Below are positions 5,358 through 13,550 of a DNA stretch of 13,550 bases, piece by piece. The stretch spans positions 1-13,550 of the forward strand of contig JAKSDE010000180.1 in NCBI GenBank assembly GCA_022360235.1. The letters are read 5' to 3'. The DNA is from Cytophagales bacterium (lineage in GTDB: Bacteria > Bacteroidota > Bacteroidia > Cytophagales > Amoebophilaceae). The notes beneath the pieces are model-generated. The model worked only from the letters and a program-made list of their open reading frames with translations. It did not search any database and was not told the origin of the DNA. The translations under genes and the position numbers were made by a program. The first letter of the stretch is position 1, and the number at the start of each line of letters is the position of its first letter.

Positions 5358-6926
5358 GTGAAAAAAATTGACAAGTTACTTTTAGGCGCATTCATTGGCC
5401 CATTTGCTTTAACCTCTGTGGTAGTAGTATTTATCCTGCTTATGCAATTTTTACTTACTTACTTTGACGAGCTAGCAGGGAAAGGCTTTGGCCCAGCCAT
5501 ATATGCGCAACTATTTCTTTACTTCGGTATTAACATGACGCCTACTGCCTTTCCGCTAGGCATTCTACTCGCTTCTCTGATTACCTTTGGAAATTTAGGA
5601 GAGCATGGAGAGTTGACAGCGCTGAAAAGTGCAGGAATATCTCTTTTGAGAGTGCTACTTCCTATATTTGTATTTGTAGTTATTTGGAGTGTATTAATGT
5701 ATTTCTCTCATAATTATGTTGTGACAAAAGCAAATTTAAAGGCCTTCACACTATTACATGATCTAAGAGGAAAGAAGCCCTCCCTCGATATTAAAGAAGG
5801 CGTATTTTACAACAAAATTCCTGGCTATAGTATTAAAATCAATAAAAAATTCCCAGATAATAAAACACTAAAAGACTTGATTATCTATGACCAGGCAAAA
5901 GACAAGAGAAGTCTCACCATTGCTGATTCAGGTCAAATGTATACCATCTACCAGGGAAGATATTTGGTGATGGAGCTATTCAACGGAAATAACTATATAG
6001 AGGAACCCGTAAAGGATTCTAAAAAAAAGCTTGAAGAGAGAATTCCGAAATTTCATAGAACGAGCTTTGAAGCTAATAAGCTTGTCTTGAACATCGAATC
6101 ATTTCAGCTAGGCAAAACAGATGAGAAAAGCCTTGCCTATCATAGGTATATGAAAACTAACCGACAACTCAATCATGATATCGACTCAATGGGCATCGAG
6201 CTTAACAAAATAAAGCAAACGACGCGCGAAGCGTTTAATCATCATTTTCCCTTTTTAAATGATACTGAGCCAGGGGGGGAATCTTTCAACAGCTCAATTG
6301 AAAACGAAGCGATGGGTGATGGGACTAATACTCCCTACTTCAAAGACGAGCACAATAAAAATAATCATGAAACCACGTCTATAGCAAATGCGTATATAGA
6401 CACAGATATAGAAGATAATAGCGACCTTCCTATGAAACAGTGGCCCGCTGATGAAGCAACCAGCGCTACAAAAATCATTAAAGAAGCCCTCAAGAAGGCG
6501 AGAAATTTAAAAGACACGCTGGCTAGGCAAGTAGTTGAATCTAGCTATATACAGCGAGAAATAAACAGTCATAAAATTGAAAGAAATAAAAAGCTAGCAC
6601 TAGCGGTAAGCTGCATTGTGATGTTCCTCATCGGTGCCCCGCTGGGTGCTATTATCAAGCGGGGAGGATTGGGTATTCCTGTCATTATTGCTACCATTTT
6701 CTTTTTACTCAATTATATAGTTGACATCATAGGAACGGATTGGGCTAAAGAGGAATTCATTGATACCGTAAGTGGTGCTTGGGCTTCTAATATACTATTA
6801 CTCCCGTTTGGACTCATTTTCTTAAGACAGGCATGGAAAGATGCGAGGTTGCTCGAAGCAGATTTTTATCTTATCTTATGGGAAAAAATTAGAGAACGCT
6901 TTACTAAAAAGGTAAAGATTACTTAA
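5358..6926 (+). CDS. LptF/LptG-family (YjgP/YjgQ) permease
   Basis: This is a 522-aa inner-membrane protein of the LptF_LptG family, whose members form the LptB2FG transporter that extracts lipopolysaccharide from the inner membrane. Three membrane segments lie near the N-terminus (about 12-36, 55-80, 100-117), with the family-typical FGNLGEHGELTALKSAGIS at 77-95. A periplasmic beta-rich domain follows (about 140-250). Three more membrane segments end the protein (about 413-430, 437-457, 476-491), with GAPLGAIIKRGGLGIP at 426-441. Residues about 300-370 form a polar, asparagine- and acid-rich insert. The start is a GTG; the resulting MKKIDKLLLGAFIGPF matches the family N-terminus. I cannot say whether it corresponds to LptF or LptG. 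It stands alone, with IS debris upstream and rpsO 172 bp downstream. Confidence 0.9.
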   Translation: MKKIDKLLLGAFIGPFALTSVVVVFILLMQFLLTYFDELAGKGFGPAIYAQLFLYFGINMTPTAFPLGILLASLITFGNLGEHGELTALKSAGISLLRVLLPIFVFVVIWSVLMYFSHNYVVTKANLKAFTLLHDLRGKKPSLDIKEGVFYNKIPGYSIKINKKFPDNKTLKDLIIYDQAKDKRSLTIADSGQMYTIYQGRYLVMELFNGNNYIEEPVKDSKKKLEERIPKFHRTSFEANKLVLNIESFQLGKTDEKSLAYHRYMKTNRQLNHDIDSMGIELNKIKQTTREAFNHHFPFLNDTEPGGESFNSSIENEAMGDGTNTPYFKDEHNKNNHETTSIANAYIDTDIEDNSDLPMKQWPADEATSATKIIKEALKKARNLKDTLARQVVESSYIQREINSHKIERNKKLALAVSCIVMFLIGAPLGAIIKRGGLGIPVIIATIFFLLNYIVDIIGTDWAKEEFIDTVSGAWASNILLLPFGLIFLRQAWKDARLLEADFYLILWEKIRERFTKKVKIT

Positions 6927-7035
6927 CTTGCAGCATAAACGGTTAAAAAGAGAAAAACACAACAACGTGCCTTGCCATAGTTTAGTATGTTTCTAAGACA
7001 ATGACAAAACAGATAACTTCTTTGGCAAGAAAAAG

Positions 7036-7065
7036 GTTGGGGGGTGTAATTTTTTTATAATTTTG
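7036..7065 (+). promoter_or_regulatory. Likely rpsO promoter (Bacteroidetes type)
   Basis: TAATTTTG at 7058-7065 fits the Bacteroidetes -7 consensus TAnnTTTG exactly. A GTTG at 7036-7039 lies 18 bp upstream, in the position of the -33 TTTG element (three of four bases match). The rpsO ATG follows 33 bp after the -7 box, leaving a short leader. No GC-rich terminator was found between the permease and this promoter. Confidence 0.6.
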
Positions 7066-7098
7066 TAAAATCACTACAAGAGAATATTAATAACTAAT

Positions 7099-7365
7099 AT
7101 GAAGCTAACTAACGAAGAGAAAAAGAATTCATATGAAAAACAAAAATCAAAGCAAAATACAGGATCTCCAGAATCACAAATCACGCTATTTACCCATAGA
7201 ATTAGCCACTTAACAGCACATTTAAAAAAGCATAGGAAAGATAATGCCTCTAGACGAGGGCTAGTAAAGCTTGTTGGAAAAAGAAAAAGATTGCTTGCCT
7301 ATTTGGAAGGAGAAAGTTTTGATCGATATAAAAAAATTATAGGAGACCTCGGCCTGAGAAAATAG
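7099..7365 (+). CDS. rpsO: 30S ribosomal protein S15
   Basis: At 88 aa this has the usual length of S15. It carries the family signature across residues 22-82: TGSPESQI, then LTAHLKKHRKDNASRRGLV, then the lysine- and arginine-rich GKRKRLLAYLE. S15 binds the central domain of 16S rRNA early in 30S assembly. The start is ATG with an A/T-rich leader and no Shine-Dalgarno sequence, as is usual in Bacteroidetes. It precedes pnp, the classic rpsO-pnp arrangement, with a 154-bp gap. Confidence 0.97.
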   Translation: MKLTNEEKKNSYEKQKSKQNTGSPESQITLFTHRISHLTAHLKKHRKDNASRRGLVKLVGKRKRLLAYLEGESFDRYKKIIGDLGLRK

Positions 7366-7418
7366 GGTAGAATAGAAATTAAAAGCCATGACTTCCCTTC
7401 TAGTTCGTATTACCCTAT
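7362..7418 (+). other. Inverted repeat at the end of rpsO, possible mRNA hairpin
   Basis: ATAGGGTA (7362-7369, containing the rpsO stop codon) and TACCCTAT (7411-7418) are perfect reverse complements separated by 41 bases. In the transcript they could close a long-loop hairpin between rpsO and pnp. In Escherichia coli this intergenic region carries a terminator and an RNase III site that control pnp. The resemblance is positional only. There is no T-run after the stem, so it is not a canonical terminator. Confidence 0.3.
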
Positions 7419-7519
7419 ACGTTTCTACTGTCTTAGTGATGAACAATCAGCAGAATTTTTAATAACAAAGAAATGGGAAAAGCCTTTTACAGAGGGTATG
7501 TCCATACAATTCATTTAAG

Positions 7520-9664
7520 ATGTCTACAAAACCAATAACTAAAATCATAAAACTTGACGATGATAGAGAGATTATCGTTGAGACAGGAAAACTTGCCAAG
7601 CAGGCCGATGGCGCTGTGGTGGTTAAGATGGGTGAAACCATGTTGCTTGCAACAGTAGTAGCTAAGAAAGAAACAGAAGTAGGCTTAGACTTTTCTCCCC
7701 TTTCTGTAGATTACCAAGAAAAATATGCAGCAGGAGGAAAAATTCCCGGTGGGTTTTTAAAACGAGAGAGTAGATTGAGTGAACGTGAAGTGCTTGTCTG
7801 TCGATTAGTTGACAGAGTCATTAGACCGCTCTTTCCACCCAACTTTTGTGCTGAGACACAAATCAACATCTACTTGATATCAGCAGATGGAGAAGCACTC
7901 CCTGATGCCTTAGCAGCCCTAGCAGCCTCTGCAGCACTCTCTGTTTCTAATATCCCCTTTGATGGCCCTGTATCTGAAGTACGGGTTGCACGGGTAGAGG
8001 GAAAATTATACATCAACCCAACCCCTTCAGAGATTGAACGAGCTGATATTGACCTCATTGTGGGAGCTACCGAAGATAATATAGCAATGGTGGAAGGAGA
8101 AATGAATGAAGTAAGTGAAGAGGAAGTGCTGGAAGCCATCCAATTTGCCCATGAACCTATTAAAGTGCATTGTAAAGTTCAAAAAGAACTGGCTAAGGAA
8201 GTGGGTGCCCTTTCAAAGCGCGCCTATGAACAAGCACAAGAAGATACTGACTTAAGAGAAACTTTGTTCAAAGCGCTTTATGATCAAGTCTATGAAGTCG
8301 CTAAAAAGGGAATCTCCAACAAACAAGAGCGAAAAGAAGCTTTTCAAGCTATAAAAATAGATTATATGCAAAGCCTTCCTAGCGACCAAGAAGTAGATAC
8401 AGCCCTGATTGACAAGTACTTTGATGAAATCACCAGAGAAGCTTCGCGTAAGCTAGTTTTAAATGAATCGGTGCGTTTAGATGGAAGAAAACTAGACGAG
8501 ATAAGAGCTATCTGGGCCGAAGTAGATTATTTGCCTGCTGCGCATGGATCATCAATTTTTACTCGGGGGGAAACCCAAGCACTTACTACAGTAACCCTAG
8601 GCAATAAACTCGATGAGCAAATCATCGATGGTGCTATGGTAAGTGGATATAATAGGTTTATGTTACACTATAACTTCCCTGGATTTTCTACCGGAGAGGT
8701 GAAGCCTAACAGGGGCCCTGGAAGAAGAGAAATAGGTCATGGTAATCTAGCTATGAAATCTTTGAAGAAAGTATTACCTCCTGATGAAGAGAACCCTTAC
8801 ACTATTCGTGTGGTATCAGATATCCTTGAATCAAATGGCTCTTCTTCAATGGCAACAGTGTGTGCAGCTTCGCTGGCCCTCATGGATGCAGGGGTTCAGA
8901 TCAAATCTCCTGTTTCAGGAATTGCCATGGGAATGATTTCTGATCCTGAAAACGGTCAATATGCTATCCTATCAGATATTTTAGGAGATGAAGACGCGCT
9001 GGGGGATATGGACTTTAAGGTGGCGGGAACTAAAAATGGATTAAGAGCTTGTCAAATGGATATAAAAGTGAAGGGATTATCCTATGATATTTTGAGACAG
9101 GCATTAGCGCAAGCTAAGAAAGGCCGCCTCCATATACTCAAAGAAATGGACAAAACATTGGCCACTCCGCGAGAAGACTATAAACCCCATACCCCTAGAG
9201 TAAAAGTAATGAAAATTGCTAAAGATATGATTGGTGCTGTAATCGGACCGGGGGGTAAAGTTATCCAGAATATACAGAAAGAAACAGGGGCTACAATCCT
9301 TGTGGAAGAAGTAGAAGAAGGAGGGCTAGTAAGATTCTATGCGTCCAATAAAGAAATAATTGAAAAAGCAGCGCAAAAAGTGAAAGAAATTGTCGTAGAG
9401 CCTGCTGTAGGAGAGGTTTACCAGGGAAAAGTAAAGGCTGTACTCCCTTTCGGTGCCTTTGTAGAGTTTTTACCGGGGAAAGAGGGGCTTCTTCATATTT
9501 CTGAAATTAAATGGGAAAGAATCGATAAGCTAGAAGAAGTATTAGAAATAGGAGAGGAGGTAAAAGTGAAGCTAATAGATATTGATGAAAAAACAGGTAA
9601 GTATAGACTTTCTCGAAAAGTCTTATTGCCTAGAGCAAATGTAAACGCTGAAAAGGAAATTTAA
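7520..9664 (+). CDS. pnp: Polynucleotide phosphorylase
   Basis: PNPase (714 aa) degrades RNA 3' to 5' with phosphate and can add nucleotides in reverse; it is part of the RNA-decay machinery. All domains are present. The first RNase PH domain (about 10-150) includes [15 protein letters not shown] and [12 protein letters not shown] helical linker follows (about 165-310). The second RNase PH domain (about 315-545) has [24 protein letters not shown] and [14 protein letters not shown], with the catalytic serines near 441-443, aspartates 490 and 496, and lysine 500. The KH domain has GPGG at 576-579 and the S1 domain spans about 631-700. Length and motifs are normal. It starts at ATG 7520, 154 bp after rpsO; no separate promoter is obvious. 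Confidence 0.97.
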   Translation: MSTKPITKIIKLDDDREIIVETGKLAKQADGAVVVKMGETMLLATVVAKKETEVGLDFSPLSVDYQEKYAAGGKIPGGFLKRESRLSEREVLVCRLVDRVIRPLFPPNFCAETQINIYLISADGEALPDALAALAASAALSVSNIPFDGPVSEVRVARVEGKLYINPTPSEIERADIDLIVGATEDNIAMVEGEMNEVSEEEVLEAIQFAHEPIKVHCKVQKELAKEVGALSKRAYEQAQEDTDLRETLFKALYDQVYEVAKKGISNKQERKEAFQAIKIDYMQSLPSDQEVDTALIDKYFDEITREASRKLVLNESVRLDGRKLDEIRAIWAEVDYLPAAHGSSIFTRGETQALTTVTLGNKLDEQIIDGAMVSGYNRFMLHYNFPGFSTGEVKPNRGPGRREIGHGNLAMKSLKKVLPPDEENPYTIRVVSDILESNGSSSMATVCAASLALMDAGVQIKSPVSGIAMGMISDPENGQYAILSDILGDEDALGDMDFKVAGTKNGLRACQMDIKVKGLSYDILRQALAQAKKGRLHILKEMDKTLATPREDYKPHTPRVKVMKIAKDMIGAVIGPGGKVIQNIQKETGATILVEEVEEGGLVRFYASNKEIIEKAAQKVKEIVVEPAVGEVYQGKVKAVLPFGAFVEFLPGKEGLLHISEIKWERIDKLEEVLEIGEEVKVKLIDIDEKTGKYRLSRKVLLPRANVNAEKEI

Positions 9665-9807
9665 CATTGCACAGAAGAAAACAGCTTAGTCTCTCACTTC
9701 TGGGGAACTTACAAAATAATGGATATGTTTATACTCGTAGTCATTTGTGTGTAACCTAAACCTCATTTATAACGTAAAATAAAAGTTAACAACTACACTG
9801 AAAGCAT

Positions 9808-10671
9808 ATGAGACAGTTAAAGATTGGCAAACAGATTACTAACCGGGAGAGTCAGTCCTTAGATAAGTATTTACAAGAGATAGGTAGAGTAGACTTACTC
9901 ACGCCTGATGAAGAAGTTGAGCTAGCCAAGCAAATTAAAGAAGGAAATCAAATAGCCCTTGAGAAACTTACAAAAGCCAACTTACGTTTTGTTGTTTCGG
10001 TAGCTAAGCAATACCAAAATCAAGGATTATCCCTAGGCGACCTTATTAATGAAGGGAATCTAGGTCTTATCAAAGCAGCACAAAGATTTGATGAAACAAG
10101 AGGTTTTAAGTTCATCTCTTATGCTGTATGGTGGATCAGGCAATCTATTTTACAAGCTTTAGCCGAGCAATCGAGAATTGTGCGATTACCACTTAACCGA
10201 GTTGGCTCACTTAACAAAATATCAAGAACCTTTTCTCAGCTCGAACAAAAGTATGAACGTGAGCCAACAACAGAGGAACTGGCAGAAGTACTAAAAGTAA
10301 CGGCAAGTGAAGTAAGAGGTACCATGAAAATATCAGGTCGTCATATCTCTGTGGATGCTCCCTTTGCACAGGGAGAAGAAAATAGCTTATTAGACGTGTT
10401 AGAGAATGATACTGAAGAAAAACCTGATAATGAGTTAATGACTGACTCCCTCAGAAAAGAAGTCCAGAGAGCCCTTTCAACACTTACTGATAGAGAAGCA
10501 GATGTAGTTTCACTTTATTTTGGCTTAAGGGGAGCACACTCCATGACCTTAGAAGAGATAGGAGAACGCTTTAGCTTAACACGTGAACGCGTGAGACAAA
10601 TAAAAGAAAAAGCAATCAGAAAGCTACGCCATGTATCACGTAGCAAAGCTTTAAAGTCCTATTTAGGCTAG
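9808..10671 (+). CDS. rpoD: RNA polymerase primary sigma factor (sigma-70 family)
   Basis: This 287-aa protein is a short primary sigma factor typical of Bacteroidetes and lacks region 1.1. Region 1.2 is at about 15-48. Region 2 (about 55-125) contains [19 protein letters not shown], for core binding, and [19 protein letters not shown], the -10 recognition helix. Region 3 is at about 128-205. Region 4 (about 215-280) contains [25 protein letters not shown] in part as the helix-turn-helix for the upstream element. In this phylum the protein recognises TTTG/TAnnTTTG promoters, which fits the boxes seen before rpsO and mdh. It follows pnp by 143 bp, and trxB starts 14 bp after its stop, so the two are likely co-transcribed. 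Confidence 0.96.
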   Translation: MRQLKIGKQITNRESQSLDKYLQEIGRVDLLTPDEEVELAKQIKEGNQIALEKLTKANLRFVVSVAKQYQNQGLSLGDLINEGNLGLIKAAQRFDETRGFKFISYAVWWIRQSILQALAEQSRIVRLPLNRVGSLNKISRTFSQLEQKYEREPTTEELAEVLKVTASEVRGTMKISGRHISVDAPFAQGEENSLLDVLENDTEEKPDNELMTDSLRKEVQRALSTLTDREADVVSLYFGLRGAHSMTLEEIGERFSLTRERVRQIKEKAIRKLRHVSRSKALKSYLG

Positions 10672-10685
10672 CTTCTCTAGGAGCC

Positions 10686-11624
10686 ATGCAACAGAAGAGC
10701 GTTAAAGTACTTATCATTGGTTCGGGGCCAGCAGGCTATACAGCAGCTATCTATGCAGCAAGAGCAGGCTTAAACCCTGTGCTCTATCAAGGTGTAAACC
10801 CAGGAGGGCAGTTAATAATTACAACCGATGTTGAGAATTATCCAGGCTACCCCAACGGGATACGCGGTCCGCAAATGATGGTCGACTTCCAAAAGCAGGC
10901 AGAAAGATTTGGTACTAAGATTATACCCAATAAGGTCACAGCAGTAGACTTCTCTTCCTACCCTCATCAAGTTATTGTTGATAATGAACATACTATTATT
11001 GCCGAGGCAGTCATTATTGCTACAGGTGCTTCTGCTAAATGGCTAGGCTTATCCGATGAGGAGCGCCTCCATGGCAAAGGTGTATCTGCCTGTGCTGTGT
11101 GTGATGGCTTCTTTTTCAAAGGGCAGGACGTAGCTGTAGTAGGAGGGGGCGATACTGCTGCTGAAGAGGCTATTTACTTAGCTAACATTTGCAATAAAGT
11201 ATACATGATCGTCCGTAGAGATCAAATGCGCGCCTCTACTATTATGCAAAAACGGGTGATGCGTAAGCCAAACATCGAAATTCTTTGGAATACCGAAACA
11301 GAAGAAATACTTGGCGATGAAGAAGTAGAAGGTATAAAAGTATTCAATAAACACACACAAAAAAAAAGAGAGCTCTCCATCAAAGGGTTCTTTGTTGCTA
11401 TTGGCCATCAACCCAACACAGCGATTTTTGCTCAATACCTCTATATGGATGCTAATGGCTACATCAAGACTGTTCCTGGTACCACGAAGACAAACGTAAA
11501 AGGGGTTTTTGCTTCGGGTGATGCCCAGGACCCCATCTATCGACAAGCAGTGACAGCGGCGGGAACAGGGTGCATGGCAGCCTTAGACGCAGAACGGTTT
11601 TTAGCTGCCCAAGCACTGAACTAG
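10686..11624 (+). CDS. trxB: Thioredoxin-disulfide reductase
   Basis: TrxB (312 aa) is a flavoprotein that reduces thioredoxin with NADPH in the cytoplasm. The FAD-binding GSGPAG is at 12-17. The redox-active CAVC is at 136-139, followed by DGFF. The NADPH-binding GGGDTA is at 153-158 with basic residues VRRDQMRAS at 176-184. The C-terminal FAD motif GVFASGDAQD is at 273-282. Length and motif order are normal. It starts 14 bp after rpoD, so it is probably the last gene of that transcript. An AGGAG lies only 2 nt before the ATG, too close for a normal Shine-Dalgarno site. Confidence 0.97.
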   Translation: MQQKSVKVLIIGSGPAGYTAAIYAARAGLNPVLYQGVNPGGQLIITTDVENYPGYPNGIRGPQMMVDFQKQAERFGTKIIPNKVTAVDFSSYPHQVIVDNEHTIIAEAVIIATGASAKWLGLSDEERLHGKGVSACAVCDGFFFKGQDVAVVGGGDTAAEEAIYLANICNKVYMIVRRDQMRASTIMQKRVMRKPNIEILWNTETEEILGDEEVEGIKVFNKHTQKKRELSIKGFFVAIGHQPNTAIFAQYLYMDANGYIKTVPGTTKTNVKGVFASGDAQDPIYRQAVTAAGTGCMAALDAERFLAAQALN

Positions 11625-11767
11625 GGAAAAAGAAGTCCCATAGCTAGTAACATATAGCTATCGCCATAGCACGTTGCTTTCGGAAGTGTCCATAACTTCG
11701 TTCAATACCTAGCCCCTTAATGAGTGATTATTTTTTATTTTCGACATTTTTTATAGCTTGTCCCATA

Positions 11768-11783
11768 ATACTCTTAAGAGTAT
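11768..11783. promoter_or_regulatory. Perfect 16-bp palindrome before the ankyrin gene
   Basis: ATACTCTTAAGAGTAT is a perfect two-fold palindrome. CCC (11762-11764) and GGG (11784-11786) flank it and can extend the pairing if three bases bulge. It lies 12 bp before the ATG at 11796. It could be an operator for a dimeric regulator or a hairpin in the leader. No T-run follows, so termination after trxB is less likely. Function is unknown. Confidence 0.4.
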
Positions 11784-11809
11784 GGGCAATATAATATGGG
11801 CAATATTAT
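11782..11809 (+). repeat. 14-bp tandem duplication of the ankyrin start region
   Basis: ATGGGCAATATAAT (11782-11795) is followed directly by ATGGGCAATATTAT (11796-11809), with one difference in 14 bases. Both copies offer a start codon. The first gives MGNIIWAILYY and stops; the second opens the 188-aa ankyrin frame. Because 14 is not a multiple of three, the copies are in different frames. Slippage or a small duplication is the likely origin. Confidence 0.7.
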
Positions 11810-12362
11810 ACTACTGAACTATCCTACATTTTCAAGCCTTGTTGATAAAATCTTTGAGGTCGTAGCGTTTGGTAATGCTGATGCACTCAAGGAGCTGCTA
11901 GGAGAGGCAGAAAAAGTTGAAAGGAAGGCTGCATTGGTCAATGCAAGAACAGACTATGAAGCACTAAGCGTTACGCCATTAATGGAGGCTGCCAGTAGTG
12001 GGGAAAAGCACCTCGTAAAAATACTGCTGGCGGCAGGTGCTAAGGTCGATGAAGTAGGAGAGGGTGAATTAGCAGATAGGTGGACATCTCTGCACTATGC
12101 AGCCTACGGAGGGCATACAGCAGTAGTAAAACTCCTCGTAGAAGGAGGTGCTGTGTTAGATAAAAAAGATAGTCGAAACACAACTCCCTTGATGCTAGCT
12201 GTGGATGAAAGAAACTACAAAACAGTAGCCTACCTACGCAAGAAGGGAGCCAGTTTGACTGCAGTAGATGACTTTGGTCGAAACGCGCTAGACCTAGCAG
12301 AAGAAATCGAGTATGTAGAAGCAAGAGAAAAGATGCTAGAAATCCTGCTTCCTAGTTCTTAG
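11796..12362 (+). CDS. Small ankyrin-repeat protein
   Basis: The protein is 188 aa with no signal peptide. A degenerate N-terminal helical repeat (16-50) precedes three recognisable ankyrin repeats: VTPLMEAASSG (59-88), TSLHYAAYGGH (97-125) and TTPLMLAVDE (129-157). A partial cap, GRNALDLAEE, begins at 161. Ankyrin repeats mediate protein binding; target and cellular location cannot be inferred. The repeats are less uniform than those of the gene at 3398, so it is not a recent copy. Its last 27 bases overlap the end of mdh tail-to-tail. It starts at the second copy of a duplicated start region, 171 bp after trxB, beside a palindrome. Confidence 0.85.
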   Translation: MGNIILLNYPTFSSLVDKIFEVVAFGNADALKELLGEAEKVERKAALVNARTDYEALSVTPLMEAASSGEKHLVKILLAAGAKVDEVGEGELADRWTSLHYAAYGGHTAVVKLLVEGGAVLDKKDSRNTTPLMLAVDERNYKTVAYLRKKGASLTAVDDFGRNALDLAEEIEYVEAREKMLEILLPSS

Positions 12363-13280
12363 TTCTAGTACTGACATTACTTCACGTACATGCTTTCTAG
12401 AAGTCTCCAATAGTTGCCTTTCCTCTTCATTCAGTGCTAACTCAATAACTTTTTCTATCCCATGTTTCCCTAGCACTACAGGTACTCCCAAATAACAGTC
12501 ATCAATACCATATTCTCCTGCCAGCTTTACACACACCGGGAATACTCTATGTTGATCTTTTACGATAGCTTCTACCATCTGTGCTGCTGCTGCGCCGGGC
12601 GCATACCATGCAGAGGTACCCATAAGCTTTACTAACTCACCGCCTCCAAACTTCGTTCTTTCTATAATGTTGTCAAGTGTAGCTTTATCAAGGAGTTCAG
12701 TGATAGGAATCCCCGCTACTGTTGTATATCTTGGCAAAGGCACCATTGTATCGCCATGCCCTCCCATTAGTATAGCTTGAATATCTTTAGGAGATACGCT
12801 AAGTGCATCCGCCAAAAAAGCGCGATATCTCGCTGTATCCAAAATTCCGGCCATACCCATTACTTTCGTTCTTGGTAAACCAGCACTCAGGTGTGCTTGA
12901 TAGGTCATTACATCTAAAGGATTAGAGACTACAATAATGATCGCTTCACGAGAATGCTGGATAACATTTTCTGTAACCTCTTTCACAATACGTGAATTGA
13001 TCTCAATCAAGTCATCGCGACTCATACCCGGTTTTCTAGGCAAGCCAGATGTGATGACGACTACTTGAGAATCGGCCGTTGCTGTATAATCATTAGTACT
13101 GCCTAGTGTTTTTGTATCGTAAGCGTGAATGGGTGCTTTTTGCCAAATATCTAGTGATTTGCCCTCTGCAAGTCCTTCTTTGATATCTACTAAAACAATT
13201 TGGTTGCTAACTTCTTTATAAGCGAGTATGTCAGCACAAGTAGCACCTACATTACCAGCTCCTATTATGGTAATTTTCAT
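12336..13280 (-). CDS. mdh: Malate dehydrogenase (LDH-like, NAD-dependent)
   Basis: This 314-aa enzyme interconverts malate and oxaloacetate with NAD. The Rossmann motif GAGNVG is at 7-12, and aspartate 32 ends the second strand, as expected for NAD preference. Substrate-binding arginines lie at 82 and 88 in LPRKPGMSRDDL and at 151 (LDTAR). The arginine at 82, where lactate dehydrogenase has glutamine, supports malate dehydrogenase. VSNPLD is at 118-123 and the catalytic histidine is 175 in GGHGDT. Length is normal for the LDH-like family. It starts at ATG 13280 with a TAATTTTG box upstream. Its 3' end overlaps the ankyrin gene by 27 bp. Confidence 0.96.
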   Translation of the reverse strand: MKITIIGAGNVGATCADILAYKEVSNQIVLVDIKEGLAEGKSLDIWQKAPIHAYDTKTLGSTNDYTATADSQVVVITSGLPRKPGMSRDDLIEINSRIVKEVTENVIQHSREAIIIVVSNPLDVMTYQAHLSAGLPRTKVMGMAGILDTARYRAFLADALSVSPKDIQAILMGGHGDTMVPLPRYTTVAGIPITELLDKATLDNIIERTKFGGGELVKLMGTSAWYAPGAAAAQMVEAIVKDQHRVFPVCVKLAGEYGIDDCYLGVPVVLGKHGIEKVIELALNEEERQLLETSRKHVREVMSVLELRTRKQDF

Positions 13281-13327
13281 AAAGTCTTGTAAGATTTAAA
13301 ATACATTTTTTACGTGAATACTAAAAG

Positions 13328-13335
13328 CAAAATTA
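13328..13335 (-). promoter_or_regulatory. Possible -7 promoter box for mdh
   Basis: The minus strand reads TAATTTTG here, an exact match to the Bacteroidetes -7 consensus TAnnTTTG and the same octamer as the rpsO box. It lies 47 bp upstream of the mdh ATG. A TTTG -33 element at 17-19 bp spacing is not seen. The nearest TTTG (13366-13369, minus strand) is 30 bp away, inside the IS-end-like repeat. Confidence 0.4.
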
Positions 13336-13354
13336 ATAATGATTTCTTTTTTGG

Positions 13355-13378
13355 CAGGACTTACGCAAAACTAATCAT
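13355..13378 (+). repeat. Solo IS terminal repeat, partner of 5287-5310
   Basis: The sequence begins CAGGACTTACGCAAAAC and matches the reverse complement of 5287-5310 at 23 of 24 positions, with no similarity beyond. The element body would extend to the right, but no related transposase is seen before another IS begins near 13437. It is therefore probably a truncated end, or the end of a copy interrupted by the next element. Confidence 0.6.
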
Positions 13379-13436
13379 TCTTGAAAGTTAAATTAAGTCA
13401 GCTATAGGGGATTAGTTTGCTTGACTGGTTAAAACA

Positions 13437-13550
13437 GGGGGCTGTCCCAGATAACAAACTAAAATGTTATAATGGACAGTGATGAAAAAGAGTCGGATTA
13501 GTAAAAACAAACAAGAAAAGCTCATAGAACATTTTGTCGCAGGAACAACA
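13437..13550 (+). mobile_element. Left end of an IS1016/IS1595-like insertion sequence
   Basis: GGGGGCTGTCCCAGATAAC at 13437-13455 resembles the terminal repeats of IS1016-type elements as I remember them, and it sits 27 bp before a transposase-like start codon. Only the left end lies in the window, so the right end and target duplication cannot be checked. It lies next to the solo repeat at 13355-13378, suggesting nested insertions. Confidence 0.6.
13482..13550 (+). CDS. IS1016/IS1595-family transposase, N-terminal fragment
   Basis: ATG 13482 opens a frame of 23 codons to the window edge: MKKSRISKNKQEKL followed by IEHFVAGTT. This fits the start of IS1016-like transposases, where a basic lead-in and a short helix ending in FVAG precede a helix-turn-helix that binds the terminal repeat. 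The catalytic DDE region lies outside the window. Position just inside an IS-like end supports the call. The identification rests on a short match from memory. Confidence 0.65.
   Translation, partial: MKKSRISKNKQEKLIEHFVAGTT

Noticed and set aside
5185..5391. Minus-strand 68-codon frame
   Set aside because: It overlaps the permease start and IS-end-like motifs and has no recognised motif. It may be leftover IS sequence but cannot be supported as a gene.
11178..11546. Minus-strand 122-codon frame
   Set aside because: It is antisense to trxB, whose motifs are complete.
11640..11661. Terminator after trxB (ATAGCTA / TAGCTAT hairpin)
   Set aside because: The stem is seven mostly A/T pairs with no following T-run, so it is too weak to call.
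1..13550. CRISPR array, tRNA or rRNA genes
   Set aside because: No regularly spaced direct repeats with unique spacers were seen; the only regular array is coding ankyrin sequence. I noticed no tRNA-like cloverleaf and no rRNA sequence, though I could not run a covariance search.

Overview
The window looks like a chromosomal segment of an obligate intracellular Bacteroidetes bacterium, most likely Amoebophilaceae (the Cardinium/Amoebophilus group). Four things point that way. It has a conserved rpsO-pnp-rpoD-trxB block with a short Bacteroidetes-type primary sigma factor of 287 aa that lacks region 1.1. It has Bacteroidetes-like -7 boxes (TAnnTTTG) upstream of rpsO and mdh. It carries several eukaryotic-like ankyrin-repeat genes, and it contains insertion-sequence (IS) ends and gene relics. 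The assignment is inferred from content; no database was searched.

Region 1-3400 is accessory and reads on the minus strand. An unrecognised gene starts at 2075 and is open for 691 codons to the left edge of the window, so its 3' end is missing. It contains two diverged copies of a domain of about 125 residues and a shorter 18-residue duplication. Upstream of it on the same strand lie a small ankyrin gene (2157-2684), whose 5' part (2685-2750) appears broken by two compensating frameshifts, and a doubtful small ORF (2743-3069). A 328-bp gap containing an AT-rich promoter-like stretch separates these from a divergent gene.

Region 3398-5360 holds a large ankyrin-repeat lipoprotein gene with 99-bp tandem repeats. 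One missing base near 4358 splits it into 3398-4381 and 4336-5073. Just past its stop is an out-of-frame ankyrin relic, followed by a cluster of IS-terminus-like motifs that ends shortly before the core genes.

Region 5358-11624 is core: an LptF/LptG-family permease, ribosomal protein S15, polynucleotide phosphorylase, the primary sigma factor and thioredoxin reductase, all on the plus strand. A small ankyrin gene (11796-12362), with a duplicated start region next to a perfect palindrome, runs tail-to-tail into malate dehydrogenase (minus strand) with a 27-bp overlap. The right edge carries a solo IS end matching the one at 5287-5310 in inverse orientation, then the left end and first 23 codons of an IS1016/IS1595-like transposase.

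The picture is housekeeping genes interleaved with rapidly changing host-interaction candidates (ankyrin proteins and the large unknown protein) and IS debris. The most novel item is the large minus-strand protein with the internally duplicated domain.
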